From Bacteriovorax stolpii (GTDB lineage Bacteria; Bdellovibrionota; Bacteriovoracia; Bacteriovoracales; Bacteriovoracaceae), in the NCBI GenBank assembly GCA_945860895.1, contig CAMASK010000003.1, positions 43,938 to 107,937 of the forward strand: a stretch of 64,000 bases of DNA, in the 5' to 3' direction. Made by a program: the position numbers and the translations under genes. The notes under the pieces are model-generated. The model had not been told where the DNA came from, did no database searches, and saw only the letters and a program-made list of their open reading frames with translations. Below are positions 51,785 through 60,571 of this stretch, in pieces; the first letter of the stretch is position 1, and each line of letters starts with the position of its first letter.

Positions 51785-52978
51785 ATGAACTTTTTATCAA
51801 ATCGTGTTGAAAAATTGGCCGAATCAGAAACTCTTGCCATGTCTCGTCTTGCGAATGAGCTCAAAGATAAGGGCATCAATATTATTAATATGAGCTTAGG
51901 TGAACCTGATTTTGCGACTCCAGATTTCATTAAATTATCTGCTAAAGATGCTATCGATAAAAATTTTTCATACTACACTCCTGTACCCGGATATAAAGAT
52001 CTGCAGGAAGCAGTCGTAAATAAGTTTAAACGTGATAATAATTTAACTTATAAGCCTTCCCAAATTGTTGCCTCTACAGGTGCCAAGCAATCCATTATAA
52101 ATTTAGTTATGGCCGTTGTTAATCCTGGAGATGAAGTCATTCTTCCTGCTCCTTACTGGGTGAGTTACTCAGAAATGATCTCGCTCAATGAAGGCAAAGT
52201 TATTTCACTCTCTACTGATTATAGGAGTGACTTCAAAATTACTCCTTCCCAATTAGAAAATGCAATTACGCCTAAAACTAAAATGTTTCTTTTCTCCAAT
52301 CCATGTAATCCAACGGGAACTATGTATTCAGAAAAAGAATTAAGAGCACTTGGTGAAGTTTTTAAAAAAAATCCTCATGTCCTAATCTGCTCAGATGAAA
52401 TTTATGAATATATTACCTTTGAAGGAAAAATGTTTTCGATTGGTTCTATTTCGGAACTAATTGATCGAACGATTACAGTGAATGGTCTTTCTAAGGGCTT
52501 TGCCATGACTGGCTGGAGATTAGGATATCTAGGTGCACCTCAAGCCATTGCAGCGGCTTGTGTGAAAATTCAAGGTCAATTTACTTCTGGTCCATGCTCT
52601 ATTACTCAGCGTGCTGCCATCACAGCGTTGAATGCAGACCCATCAGTCGTTCAACCTATGCAAAATGCTTTTTTAAAGCGCAGAGACTTACTTATCTCTC
52701 TCATGAAGGAAGTTCCAAATATTAAAGTAAACAATCCCGGCGGTGCTTTTTATTTATTTCCTGAAGTGTCTTCCTATTTCGGTAAAAAACATGGTGATGT
52801 TGTGATTAAAGACGCTAAAGATCTTTGTATGTATCTGCTTAATACTGGCCATGTTGCATTGACTCCAGGGGGCGCTTTTGGCGCACCTGAATATATTCGT
52901 CTTTCATATGCCACTTCAGAAGATATTATTCGCGAAGCTGTGAGTAGAATAAAAAAAGCATTAATCGATCTTAAATAA
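51785..52978 (+). CDS. aspC: Class I aminotransferase (aspartate aminotransferase type)
   Basis: 397 aa PLP enzyme. NPCNPTGT, SDEIYEYITF and the Schiff-base region VNGLSKGFAMTGWRLGYLG with its Lys are present; the C-terminal Arg in YIRLSYATS binds the substrate carboxylate. It resembles Thermus-type (group Ib) aspartate/prephenate aminotransferases more than E. coli AspC. TAGGAAG precedes the ATG. Amino-donor specificity cannot be fixed from sequence alone. Confidence 0.9.
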   Translation: MNFLSNRVEKLAESETLAMSRLANELKDKGINIINMSLGEPDFATPDFIKLSAKDAIDKNFSYYTPVPGYKDLQEAVVNKFKRDNNLTYKPSQIVASTGAKQSIINLVMAVVNPGDEVILPAPYWVSYSEMISLNEGKVISLSTDYRSDFKITPSQLENAITPKTKMFLFSNPCNPTGTMYSEKELRALGEVFKKNPHVLICSDEIYEYITFEGKMFSIGSISELIDRTITVNGLSKGFAMTGWRLGYLGAPQAIAAACVKIQGQFTSGPCSITQRAAITALNADPSVVQPMQNAFLKRRDLLISLMKEVPNIKVNNPGGAFYLFPEVSSYFGKKHGDVVIKDAKDLCMYLLNTGHVALTPGGAFGAPEYIRLSYATSEDIIREAVSRIKKALIDLK

Positions 52979-53080
52979 AACGACATCTATAGTTTAAATT
53001 TAGGTGTTACCGATAGCTTCATGTTGTATCGTCCAGAGCGTTTTATCCAATCAGGATAAATAGTTCAACAGGAGTCAAAG

Positions 53081-53448
53081 ATGAAATCGGTTTTCTTTTT
53101 TTTACTCATGTTTCTCACAACTCTGGCATGGTCTGCTGAGGACTGGAAGGTTGTTGCTGAGACGACAACAAGATGCAAAGACAAGTTCCAAGTTTTGGCT
53201 AAAGAAGGTGAGAAGTTTGTATATATAATTGATGGTAGTTCAAAAAAAAACTAATCGCTGAAGAAGGAGCAATTTATAGCTCGCAAAATCCAAAAGCTGT
53301 AACGTTCTCAAACCCTAAGAATAATCCTCAGAACGACAATGCAAAACGCTTTATCTTTAATCAACCAAGTATGGTTGATGCAAATCCACCTAAGCTTGAT
53401 ATTTCCATGAACAATCAATCTGAAAAATGTAAAATGAGTCTAAAATAA
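53081..53448 (+). pseudogene. Frameshifted small secreted protein at an A9 tract
   Basis: An ATG at 53081 (AGGAG upstream) opens a signal peptide (about 1-19, ending AWSA) and a mature start with a Cys. At nine A residues (53242-53250) the frame hits TAA. With one more A the frame stays open to TAA at 53446-53448, giving about 121 aa with a second Cys near the end. The second frame has no start of its own. It overlaps the fumC ATG by 1 nt. Could be a pseudogene, a slippage-controlled gene or an error in the homopolymer. Confidence 0.6.
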
Positions 53449-54866
53449 TGCTGCGAGACAGAATGGGCTCTTCCCACTTTCGTATAGAAAAAGATTCTTT
53501 TGGTGAAATCGAAGTTCCGATAGATCGATTGTGGGGAGCTCAGACTCAGCGATCTCTCTATAACTTTGCTATCTCATATGAAAAAATGGATATCCATTTT
53601 ATTAAAGCTTTGGTTCTGATTAAAAAAGTAGCAGCTGAAGTGAATGGTGAACTTAAAATCCTACCACTTGAAAAATCTCTTGCCATAAAAAGTGCAGCAG
53701 ATGAGATCTTGAAAGAAGGGTTGCATTTAGACAATTTTCCTCTTTCCGTTTGGCAAACTGGCAGCGGAACTCAGACGAATATGAATGTTAATGAGGTTTT
53801 GGCGAATCTTGCCAGTGAAATAATGGGAGGAGAAAGAGGTTTAACCAGATTGATTCATCCTAATGATGATGTGAATAAAGGACAGAGTTCAAATGATGTT
53901 TTTCCAACAGCGATGAATATTTCCGCCTATCAAGCTGTTATATTTGATTTGATTCCTGCAGTGGAGAGATTAAAAGAATCATTTGAAAAAAAGTCTAAAG
54001 CTTATATGGCAGTCACAAAAATCGGACGAACTCATCTAATGGATGCAACACCAATTTCATTGGGACAAGAAATTTCGGGATATGTTTCACAGTTAGATCA
54101 TAGTTTGAATCATCTCCAATATAATTTAATACATCTTGGAGAGCTTGCCATCGGTGGAACTGCTGTAGGGACCGGACTAAATGCACCTAATAACTTTGCA
54201 GAGCTAATGGCACAAAAAATTTCTACTTACTGCGGAATTAAATTTAAACCAGCATCAAATAAATTTGAAGCCATGGCTTCTCATGATGCCATTGTGCAAG
54301 CCCATGGAGCGATCAAAGGATTAGCTGCTTCTCTTTTTAAAATCGCAAACGACATAAGATGGCTCGCTTCTGGTCCAAGAAGTGGTTTAGGAGAAATTAC
54401 GATACCTACCAATGAGCCTGGCTCTTCCATCATGCCTGGAAAAGTGAATCCTACCCAGTGTGAAGCTCTAACAATGATTTGTGCCCAAGTAATGGGTAAT
54501 GATGTTGCAATTAATTTCGGTGGAGCTTCCGGAAATTTCGAGCTGAATGTTTACAAGCCATTACTCATACATAACTTTCTTTCTAGTGTCAGACTCTTGG
54601 CCGATGGTTGCCATTCCTTCAATGAATTTTGCGTCAAAGGAATTGAACCAAATTTAAAAAGAATCAAGGAGCATTTAGATAATTCTTTGATGCTTGTTAC
54701 GGCATTAAATCCTTACATCGGTTACGATAAAGCTGCATCCATCGCGAAAAGAGCGCAGAAGGAAGACAAAACGTTGAGAGAAGCTGCCATAGAAAGTGGT
54801 TACCTAACAGCAGAAGACTATGACCTTTGGGTTAAGCCTGAAGCGATGATAAATCTTAGAAGCTAG
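53448..54866 (+). CDS. fumC: Fumarase, class II
   Basis: 472 aa. Signature [15 protein letters not shown], the [13 protein letters not shown] region, [10 protein letters not shown] and [14 protein letters not shown] are all in place. It interconverts fumarate and malate. The ATG at 53448 overlaps the preceding stop; an ATG 15 nt downstream (53463, [11 protein letters not shown]) fits the family start as well. No strong ribosome site distinguishes the two. Confidence 0.96.
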   Translation: MLRDRMGSSHFRIEKDSFGEIEVPIDRLWGAQTQRSLYNFAISYEKMDIHFIKALVLIKKVAAEVNGELKILPLEKSLAIKSAADEILKEGLHLDNFPLSVWQTGSGTQTNMNVNEVLANLASEIMGGERGLTRLIHPNDDVNKGQSSNDVFPTAMNISAYQAVIFDLIPAVERLKESFEKKSKAYMAVTKIGRTHLMDATPISLGQEISGYVSQLDHSLNHLQYNLIHLGELAIGGTAVGTGLNAPNNFAELMAQKISTYCGIKFKPASNKFEAMASHDAIVQAHGAIKGLAASLFKIANDIRWLASGPRSGLGEITIPTNEPGSSIMPGKVNPTQCEALTMICAQVMGNDVAINFGGASGNFELNVYKPLLIHNFLSSVRLLADGCHSFNEFCVKGIEPNLKRIKEHLDNSLMLVTALNPYIGYDKAASIAKRAQKEDKTLREAAIESGYLTAEDYDLWVKPEAMINLRS

Positions 54867-55324
54867 ACTCTTATTCCCATTTTAAAGTAGAAGAATCTTA
54901 AAACCCAAAGTGGCCCAATTAAAAGAAAAACTAGATCCTGAAGAAATGAAGGTTTTTTGCCCTCAACTTGGTGACCGTAGAATTGCGCAATCCATGACAA
55001 TATAAAAATTCCACTTGATATAAGTAAAAGTATGCCTGCATTTTGCAACTGCTGACATACTAAGCACATGATAGCAGTTAAAATGAGCATACCTAAAAAC
55101 ATCATAATACTTAAAGTTAAGTAAAAAATTAAACATGCTGCCACAAATATTGTAGCCCAATTCAAAAAGGGAATAGCTTGAAAGAAGGCAGGTGTTGGGA
55201 TAACCCAAAAAAGACCAATCACTGATAGCATAATCAAAGGAACGCATACTTTATGAATTGATTGATTGGTTGGATTTTTATGACTAACTCCATACTCATT
55301 CATCCATTGATCTAAAGTTCTCAT
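54863..55324 (-). CDS. DUF962/Mpo1-like membrane protein
   Basis: 153 aa, about four membrane segments. An N-terminal [20 protein letters not shown] motif and the C-terminal [15 protein letters not shown] motif, both with conserved His, match DUF962 (Mpo1-like). In yeast, Mpo1 is a Fe2+-dependent dioxygenase acting on 2-hydroxy fatty acids. The bacterial role is not established. Convergent with fumC (overlaps by 4 nt). Confidence 0.88.
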   Translation of the reverse strand: MRTLDQWMNEYGVSHKNPTNQSIHKVCVPLIMLSVIGLFWVIPTPAFFQAIPFLNWATIFVAACLIFYLTLSIMMFLGMLILTAIMCLVCQQLQNAGILLLISSGIFILSWIAQFYGHQVEGKKPSFLQDLVFLLIGPLWVLRFFYFKMGIRV

Positions 55325-55454
55325 GGTCCTCGCTTTTTTATTATTATAAAGACTGAAAGACGATTTTTTCTACTTCTTTCTAATACTTGACTGCAGTTAT
55401 AGAGAAATACGTTGTTGAGATAGTAAAAAAAACTAATTAGGAGATAATATCTGT

Positions 55455-55931
55455 ATGAAAATATTTAATCTATTTTTTCTGATCATATCTTTGAATTCTT
55501 ATGCTGATGAAGGTTTGTTGCCAAAGCCATTCGCCACAGATTTCTGTACTATGTACAAAGAAGGTTCAGTCAATAGGCCTGATGCTTGGAAACATTGCTG
55601 TGTTGAGCATGACCTTTATTTTTGGGCTGGAGGATCACAGAAAGATAAAAAAAAAACAGACCTTCGTTTGAAGAGTTGTGTTGAAAAAAGCGGATATCCT
55701 GGCCAGGCTAGATTGATTTACACTGCTGTTACAATTGGAGGGGCGTCTCCCTTTCATATCAAAGATAAACAATGGGGGAATGCCTGGGATAATCGTCCTA
55801 GATATCTGAGTCTTAGCGAAGAAGAAACTTCGGCTATCTTGTTGTTCTTGGAAAGAAATCATTTTGAATTACCTGAATCTCTTCAACAAACCTTCAAAGA
55901 ACAATTAAATTCTCGTCTGGACGATAAATGA
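55455..55931 (+). CDS. Secreted phospholipase A2-like protein
   Basis: 158 aa. Signal peptide about 1-17. The catalytic-type motif WKHCCVEHDLYFWAGG (about 45-60) with H52-D53 and paired Cys48/Cys49 matches the CCxxHDxxYW pattern of prokaryotic PLA2-like proteins; other Cys (31, 75) may bridge. It would cut a fatty acid from phospholipids. AGGAG precedes the ATG. It overlaps the penicillin acylase gene by 4 nt, so the two exported acyl-cleaving enzymes are made together. Confidence 0.68.
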   Translation: MKIFNLFFLIISLNSYADEGLLPKPFATDFCTMYKEGSVNRPDAWKHCCVEHDLYFWAGGSQKDKKKTDLRLKSCVEKSGYPGQARLIYTAVTIGGASPFHIKDKQWGNAWDNRPRYLSLSEEETSAILLFLERNHFELPESLQQTFKEQLNSRLDDK

Positions 55932-58021
55932 TTTATTTTTTTCTCCTCTTGTTGAGCTCAGCGACATTCGCCACTTCTGATATAAAGTGCGAGGCTAGTT
56001 ACGACGATCTCGCTATTACTCATCAAAAAGTTAATTCACTCCAGGATTATTACTATTGTTTTGGTTATCACCATGGCCGGGATCGCGCTTGGTCGATGGA
56101 TTATTTTCGACGAGTGGGACAAGGTAGGAATGCAGAACTTTATGGTTATTCTTCTTTGAAGGGTGACTTAATGATGAAGCTGTTGGATCTTCCTAAGTTG
56201 GCGACCAAGCTTTATGCTGGATTGCCGGATCAGAATAAGCTTTGGCTTAAAGCTTATTCTGCTGGCGTCAATCTCGGATTTAAAGAAGGAAAAAAATCTC
56301 ACGAATTTAAAGAACTCGATTATGAACCAGAGGCATGGCAACCAGAACATTCTTTACTCGTGCTTTTGCTTCAATCTTTTGATCAAACAAGAAAAACCTT
56401 TATTCGCGATTATGAAGAGGAAAAGCTCAAGGAAAAATGGAGAGATAAAACTGAAGCCCTTTTCGACGAGGATAATGTTCCTTGGCTCAATACGATTCTT
56501 AAAGAGGGGGAGTATGAGAAAAGAAGTGAACTCACAAAAACATCTGAGACTCAATTCTCTCGTCCAAAATTATGGGAAAATTTTCCAGAAGTCTTTGGCA
56601 AGGAATCAGGGTCAAATAATTGGGTGATCAATAAAGCAAAATCGAAAGAAGGTTTTGCCATGCTTGCTAATGACCCACATTTAGATTTAAAAACTCCTCT
56701 TTTCTGGTACTGGATGAGTCTCAGTGGACCTGGATTTAATGTCGTTGGAGGAACTATCCCGGGTGTTCCTTTTGTCGTTAGTGGTACTAATGGGAAAGTG
56801 GCTTGGGGCCTTACCAACGCTTATATTAATACCGCTGATGCTGTTTATCTTAAAGATCTCCCGCAAGATAAAATTATTTCGTTTCGTCCAACCGTGAAAA
56901 TCAAATTTGGTTTTTTTAAAATTCCTTTTTTCTTTAAGACTTTTGAAAAAACTTCTGATGGCGATATTATTCTTCCCTTAGAAACGCAGGCTAAAGAAAA
57001 ACTAGGACTCAAATGGGCGGGATTTCATTTAAGGTCAAAGCATATTCTCCCAATGTTTAATCTTATTCAGGCGAATACTGTTGATGACATGAACGAAATG
57101 CTAAAGCAAATTGGATTGCCCGCCTGGAATTTTGTTTTTGCTGACACAAAAGGTGATATTGGATATCGGGTAGTTGGACAAATTTTTCGTCAACTCATAA
57201 ATGACCCATACGGAATTTCCAATGCCACTCTTGAAGAATTTCAAAAAGCAGATTTTCTGGATCCCATGGAGCGACCAAGTGTTTTAAGACCGAAACGTAA
57301 TTATGTTTATACTGCAAATAATCGGCACTGGCCGGCAGATGCAAAATTCCATGGTGGCAGAGGTTATAGTTATTCATTCAGAGGTTTCCGTATTGATGAA
57401 CTCTTGAAAAATAATAAGCATGATTTAACTAGCTTTAAACATATTCAATGCGACAGACAGGCAGTGGATGCGCGTTTTTTTGTTCCAAAGCTTTTGAAAG
57501 TCGCTGATATCCCAGAAATAAAAAATTGGGATTTTCAGACATCAGAAAACTCCATAGCGACTTCAGTTTACAGAAGATTGATGGACTTGATTATGGATGA
57601 TTGGCAAGTCAATGAATACGCCCTCTTTAAAATGCTGGATAATCTAACGGCAAAAGAAAAAAGTGAAATATCTTCCTTTTATAAAGTTGCAAAGAAACAA
57701 ATAAATAACAAAAGTTGGGGTAATTTTCACATATTGACTTTCGCCCATCTTTCAAAAAATAAAGATTGGAAATTTGCTCCGGAAATTTCAGGAATTGGTG
57801 ATAATCATTCGGTAGATCCAGGAACATCAAATTGGGATTCTGATAGAAAAATTTATGAACAATATTCTGGTGCTTCTATGCGTATGATTATAGTGATGAA
57901 AAAACGGCCAGAAATTCATCTTTCATTACCAGGATACAATCGAAACTATACCCAGAACCAACCAAATGTTCCTTCATGGAATGAGTGGCGGGGATGTGAG
58001 TATAGAAATATTAAATGGTGA
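55928..58021 (+). CDS. Penicillin acylase-family N-terminal nucleophile hydrolase
   Basis: 697 aa. Signal peptide about 1-16. The alpha-subunit start (YYYCFGYHHGRDRAWSMDYF) and the processing site with catalytic Ser229 (ESG|SNNWVI) fit a precursor that self-cleaves between Gly228 and Ser229. NDPHLDL and the NRYD-like beta-chain features follow. Substrates in this family are beta-lactam side chains or acyl-homoserine lactones; a role in signal quenching or in cleaving acyl amides of prey is inference. Coupled to the PLA2-like gene by an ATGA overlap. Confidence 0.88.
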   Translation: MIYFFLLLLSSATFATSDIKCEASYDDLAITHQKVNSLQDYYYCFGYHHGRDRAWSMDYFRRVGQGRNAELYGYSSLKGDLMMKLLDLPKLATKLYAGLPDQNKLWLKAYSAGVNLGFKEGKKSHEFKELDYEPEAWQPEHSLLVLLLQSFDQTRKTFIRDYEEEKLKEKWRDKTEALFDEDNVPWLNTILKEGEYEKRSELTKTSETQFSRPKLWENFPEVFGKESGSNNWVINKAKSKEGFAMLANDPHLDLKTPLFWYWMSLSGPGFNVVGGTIPGVPFVVSGTNGKVAWGLTNAYINTADAVYLKDLPQDKIISFRPTVKIKFGFFKIPFFFKTFEKTSDGDIILPLETQAKEKLGLKWAGFHLRSKHILPMFNLIQANTVDDMNEMLKQIGLPAWNFVFADTKGDIGYRVVGQIFRQLINDPYGISNATLEEFQKADFLDPMERPSVLRPKRNYVYTANNRHWPADAKFHGGRGYSYSFRGFRIDELLKNNKHDLTSFKHIQCDRQAVDARFFVPKLLKVADIPEIKNWDFQTSENSIATSVYRRLMDLIMDDWQVNEYALFKMLDNLTAKEKSEISSFYKVAKKQINNKSWGNFHILTFAHLSKNKDWKFAPEISGIGDNHSVDPGTSNWDSDRKIYEQYSGASMRMIIVMKKRPEIHLSLPGYNRNYTQNQPNVPSWNEWRGCEYRNIKW

Positions 58022-58039
58022 GCGTTTTAAATAAAACAA

Positions 58040-58771
58040 TTAAAGACCTAAATATTTGGAACATTTCTTCTGACCACTTCTAAAAGCTCGGCCAATTGAA
58101 GTTGTCACTGCTTCTACACAAGCCTGGTAAACTTCATCAGTGTTGATTTCATCGCGTGTATATTGAACTGGTTTTCCGTCTTCATCCACACCCAGTAGAC
58201 CCATAGCTACGCTTGATGGTGTCCAGTAACCAGCTGGAGTGTACTTATAATAACAATCATAAGAACCATAAGCAGTTCTTTCAGGAAAAGTGTAACCCGT
58301 GAACATTCTTTCAATGAGATCGTTTTCACCAGCTTGGATTTCTTTACAATTAGTGCTGCCACTAAAATTCTTTAACCATTCTTTAGGGCTAAGTGCGCCT
58401 AAAATTAGGCCTGGGAATCCAGCATCCAGAACAAAGATGCTTCCTTTTTCATTCACCACGGGAGAAACATGGTACCACCATGTTTTGCGACCAATATTCC
58501 CACTTGTTTTTGTGTAAAATAAAAAGATTTTACCAGCATCCACATCATGTATTCGTTTAAAATCATAAACCCAAACCATGGCGCGATTTGAACAAATCGA
58601 ATCTCCCATTTTGATAAGATCTCTGTTCATATTACTGAATAACTTTTCCTTAGTTACTCCCTTAGAAGTAATGTTAGTCATGTTCCAATTATTGAAGTCT
58701 TTTAAGTTGATAGTTTGCGAGAAACCACTCGTAGTCAAAATGAGTAGAAGCACTAAAAAGATCGTCTTCAT
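58040..58771 (-). CDS. Secreted protein-glutaminase-like deamidase
   Basis: 243 aa from the ATG at 58771, which has GAGG 6 nt upstream; a longer frame to 58804 lacks one. Signal peptide about 1-18. A Cys-His-Asp set matches the protein-glutamine deamidase pattern: Cys60 in SICSNRAMVW, His101 in WWYHVSPVV, Asp116 in IFVLDAGFP. Such enzymes deamidate glutamine side chains on intact proteins, as in Chryseobacterium protein-glutaminase and some type III/VI effectors. Spacing and flanking Trp/Tyr fit; identity is by eye. Confidence 0.6.
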   Translation of the reverse strand: MKTIFLVLLLILTTSGFSQTINLKDFNNWNMTNITSKGVTKEKLFSNMNRDLIKMGDSICSNRAMVWVYDFKRIHDVDAGKIFLFYTKTSGNIGRKTWWYHVSPVVNEKGSIFVLDAGFPGLILGALSPKEWLKNFSGSTNCKEIQAGENDLIERMFTGYTFPERTAYGSYDCYYKYTPAGYWTPSSVAMGLLGVDEDGKPVQYTRDEINTDEVYQACVEAVTTSIGRAFRSGQKKCSKYLGL

Positions 58772-58992
58772 CGAAGTCCTCGTTAATAAGACCGTAAAAC
58801 ACATCGTCTTAAATCACTTTTAGTGGACTTAATCCAGTAAGTTTATAAAAAATGCTTTTACTTGGCCATAAGTACACGTTTTTACGAGGATCTTTCGCTA
58901 TAACTGATTGCGGCGCTCAAGTAATTTCTTATTTTGACCGATATGGCTTTGAGCCGGATTATATCGAAAGCTCTTAATTTGGAGGTACGTTT

Positions 58993-59160
58993 ATGAGTAA
59001 GAAGCACGAAGGTCATAGTCATCTGAAGAAGAAGTTAACCAAAAAAGAAATCAAGGCCCAAAATCATGCCAAGTTAATGGCTGGCAAAGGTGCTGCTCAG
59101 TCTGAATCTAACGTAGTTGATATCAACGCGTTTAAAGATCAGAACAAAAAAGCTGCTTAA
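58993..59160 (+). CDS. Tiny basic protein, unknown
   Basis: 55 aa, too short for many gene finders but with a perfect GGAGG 7 nt before the ATG. The sequence is Lys/His/Ala-rich with a heptad-like LKKKLTKKEIKAQNHAKLM segment and ends in NKKAA. No signal peptide or membrane segment. No family recognised. It sits between the divergent-facing deamidase gene and the Sel1-like gene. Confidence 0.6.
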   Translation: MSKKHEGHSHLKKKLTKKEIKAQNHAKLMAGKGAAQSESNVVDINAFKDQNKKAA

Positions 59161-59172
59161 AAATTTATTTTC

Positions 59173-59197
59173 AGGGAGGGCAATGTCTGCCTTCCCT
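59173..59197. terminator. Hairpin between convergent small genes
   Basis: AGGGAGGGCA / TGCCTTCCCT pair over 10 bp with one G-T wobble and a 5-nt loop, 13 nt after the 55-aa gene stop. No strong T-run follows on +; on - the flank is AT-rich. May end both convergent genes. Confidence 0.45.
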
Positions 59198-59212
59198 TGG
59201 GTCTGTAATTAA

Positions 59213-59623
59213 CTATTCAATGGTGTCTGTTGAATCACTAGAAGTTTGAGAGCTTTCTTCTTCTGGAACTATTGCGCTTTCTACCTGAGTTTCTTCAGGC
59301 GCAGCTTCTTGCGAGGTTGGAGCTATACTTTCTGCAGGAATGGATGTTTCTTCCACAAGCTTTTTTTCTGGTTCTGGTAAATCCCATTTCTCTTTCTTAC
59401 AACTCGGAGAATGATCAAGCTTACATCCCATTTCATAGTACTTATCTACCTCATCCTCTTTTCCACTTCGGCTAAGCATATTGGCGTAATTGTAACATCC
59501 AAGAGCTACTTTTTGTTTTTCGCAAGACAAACGCATGGCTTTCGATGCTTCTGATTCTTCGTTCTCTTGAGCTAAAGCAGATAAACTAAAAGATAAAATT
59601 GTGATTAACCAAAATGACTTCAT
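59213..59623 (-). CDS. Secreted Sel1-like short repeat protein with acidic tail
   Basis: 136 aa. Signal peptide about 1-18. About one to two Sel1-type (HcpA-like) Cys repeats follow: SCEKQKVALGCYNYANML and YYEMGCKLDHSPSC. The last ~60 residues are Glu/Ser/Thr-rich, probably disordered. Sel1-like proteins mediate protein binding in the periplasm. Its short repeat number is unusual, so the match is moderate. Confidence 0.6.
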   Translation of the reverse strand: MKSFWLITILSFSLSALAQENEESEASKAMRLSCEKQKVALGCYNYANMLSRSGKEDEVDKYYEMGCKLDHSPSCKKEKWDLPEPEKKLVEETSIPAESIAPTSQEAAPEETQVESAIVPEEESSQTSSDSTDTIE

Positions 59624-59784
59624 AAAGCACTTGTCGGCTTTTTTTAAAGAATATTTTAATAAAAACCGATAAATTTATTATTGATGTTTTTGACCGCAAC
59701 TTTAGTTAAAACTATAATTTTTTTATTAAAATTCTTAAGTTTTTTTGGGTTTTTAAGCTCGCTTGATTGAATTAGCATTTTTAT

Positions 59785-60453
59785 TTATGGAATAAAGACC
59801 TGAATTCTTGCCGTATTATTAGCCTCGTTACTTTCTTTAATTCGATTATCAGGATCAACTATTGATTCAAGCCAGTATCGTCCTGTTGGTAAGCTGGTAA
59901 CATCAATCCATTGGCCAGGAAGCTCCTTGCCGTATACATCCATCCATCCCACGCTGATTCCCTGAACTCCGGTTCCACAGGTTTTATATTTTGCCCAAGG
60001 CCTGAAGTGGCTCAAGCGAAAATTATAAATTGAAGAATCGCGGATACAAAAACTAATCTTTTCACTTTCCGCTATCACTTGTCCAAGCCCAGAGAGTCCT
60101 ACAATCTGTCTCAATCGATATTTAGCATAATCATTAAAATGGGTATGTTCATGTTCAGGATGGTATTCGAAAATTCCGGCAAGCCTTGAAGTATGAAGTC
60201 CATTTGTTGCATAAATTCTCTGGTAAACTTCAATATTATTATCTTCCCGAATATTCCCACCCCGGAGTTCCAATTTACCTCTACCAATATTTGGAGTTGA
60301 ATTAGCAAAACGAAGTAACTTCTTACCAGGGATGGTAGAAGTATCAATTCGATTATCAAACAAATAGGCTTGAGAGGTAATGAGATCTGGATACAAATAT
60401 GACCATGCGTGAACCTGAGTCGAAGTTATCAAAAAGAGTAAGAACCATTTCAT
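59785..60453 (-). CDS. Secreted lysyl oxidase-family protein
   Basis: 222 aa from the ATG at 60453 (AAGGA upstream); a longer frame to 60510 lacks a signal peptide. Signal peptide about 1-16. The copper-binding H98-H101-H103-H105 cluster (EYHPEHEHTHFNDYAKY) matches the LOX motif. CGTGVQGISVGWMDVYG and GQWIDVTSLPTGRYWL are family segments. In animal LOX a Lys and Tyr form the quinone cofactor; I can see conserved Lys and Tyr candidates but cannot prove cofactor formation. It would oxidise lysine amines on proteins. Confidence 0.82.
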   Translation of the reverse strand: MKWFLLFLITSTQVHAWSYLYPDLITSQAYLFDNRIDTSTIPGKKLLRFANSTPNIGRGKLELRGGNIREDNNIEVYQRIYATNGLHTSRLAGIFEYHPEHEHTHFNDYAKYRLRQIVGLSGLGQVIAESEKISFCIRDSSIYNFRLSHFRPWAKYKTCGTGVQGISVGWMDVYGKELPGQWIDVTSLPTGRYWLESIVDPDNRIKESNEANNTARIQVFIP

Positions 60454-60534
60454 TTGAGCATCCTTGTTAAAAATCAGGATGGGAGTATCTTGAGATGAAA
60501 GACGGGTCAAAGGGCAGTGAGCTTACTGAAGGGC

Positions 60535-60562
60535 GACATAGGAGTTTATATGCTCCTATGTC
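60535..60562. other. Perfect stem-loop after valS
   Basis: GACATAGGAG / CTCCTATGTC form a 10-bp perfect stem with an 8-nt loop, 10 nt beyond the valS stop on -. A T-run follows on the + strand, not on -, so it is not a classic terminator for valS. It may be a processing signal or a + strand terminator. Confidence 0.45.
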
Positions 60563-60571
60563 ATTTTTAAA

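Noticed and set aside
56214..56627. 137-aa open frame inside the penicillin acylase gene
   Set aside because: Out-of-frame shadow of a gene with clear catalytic motifs; no ribosome site or family features.
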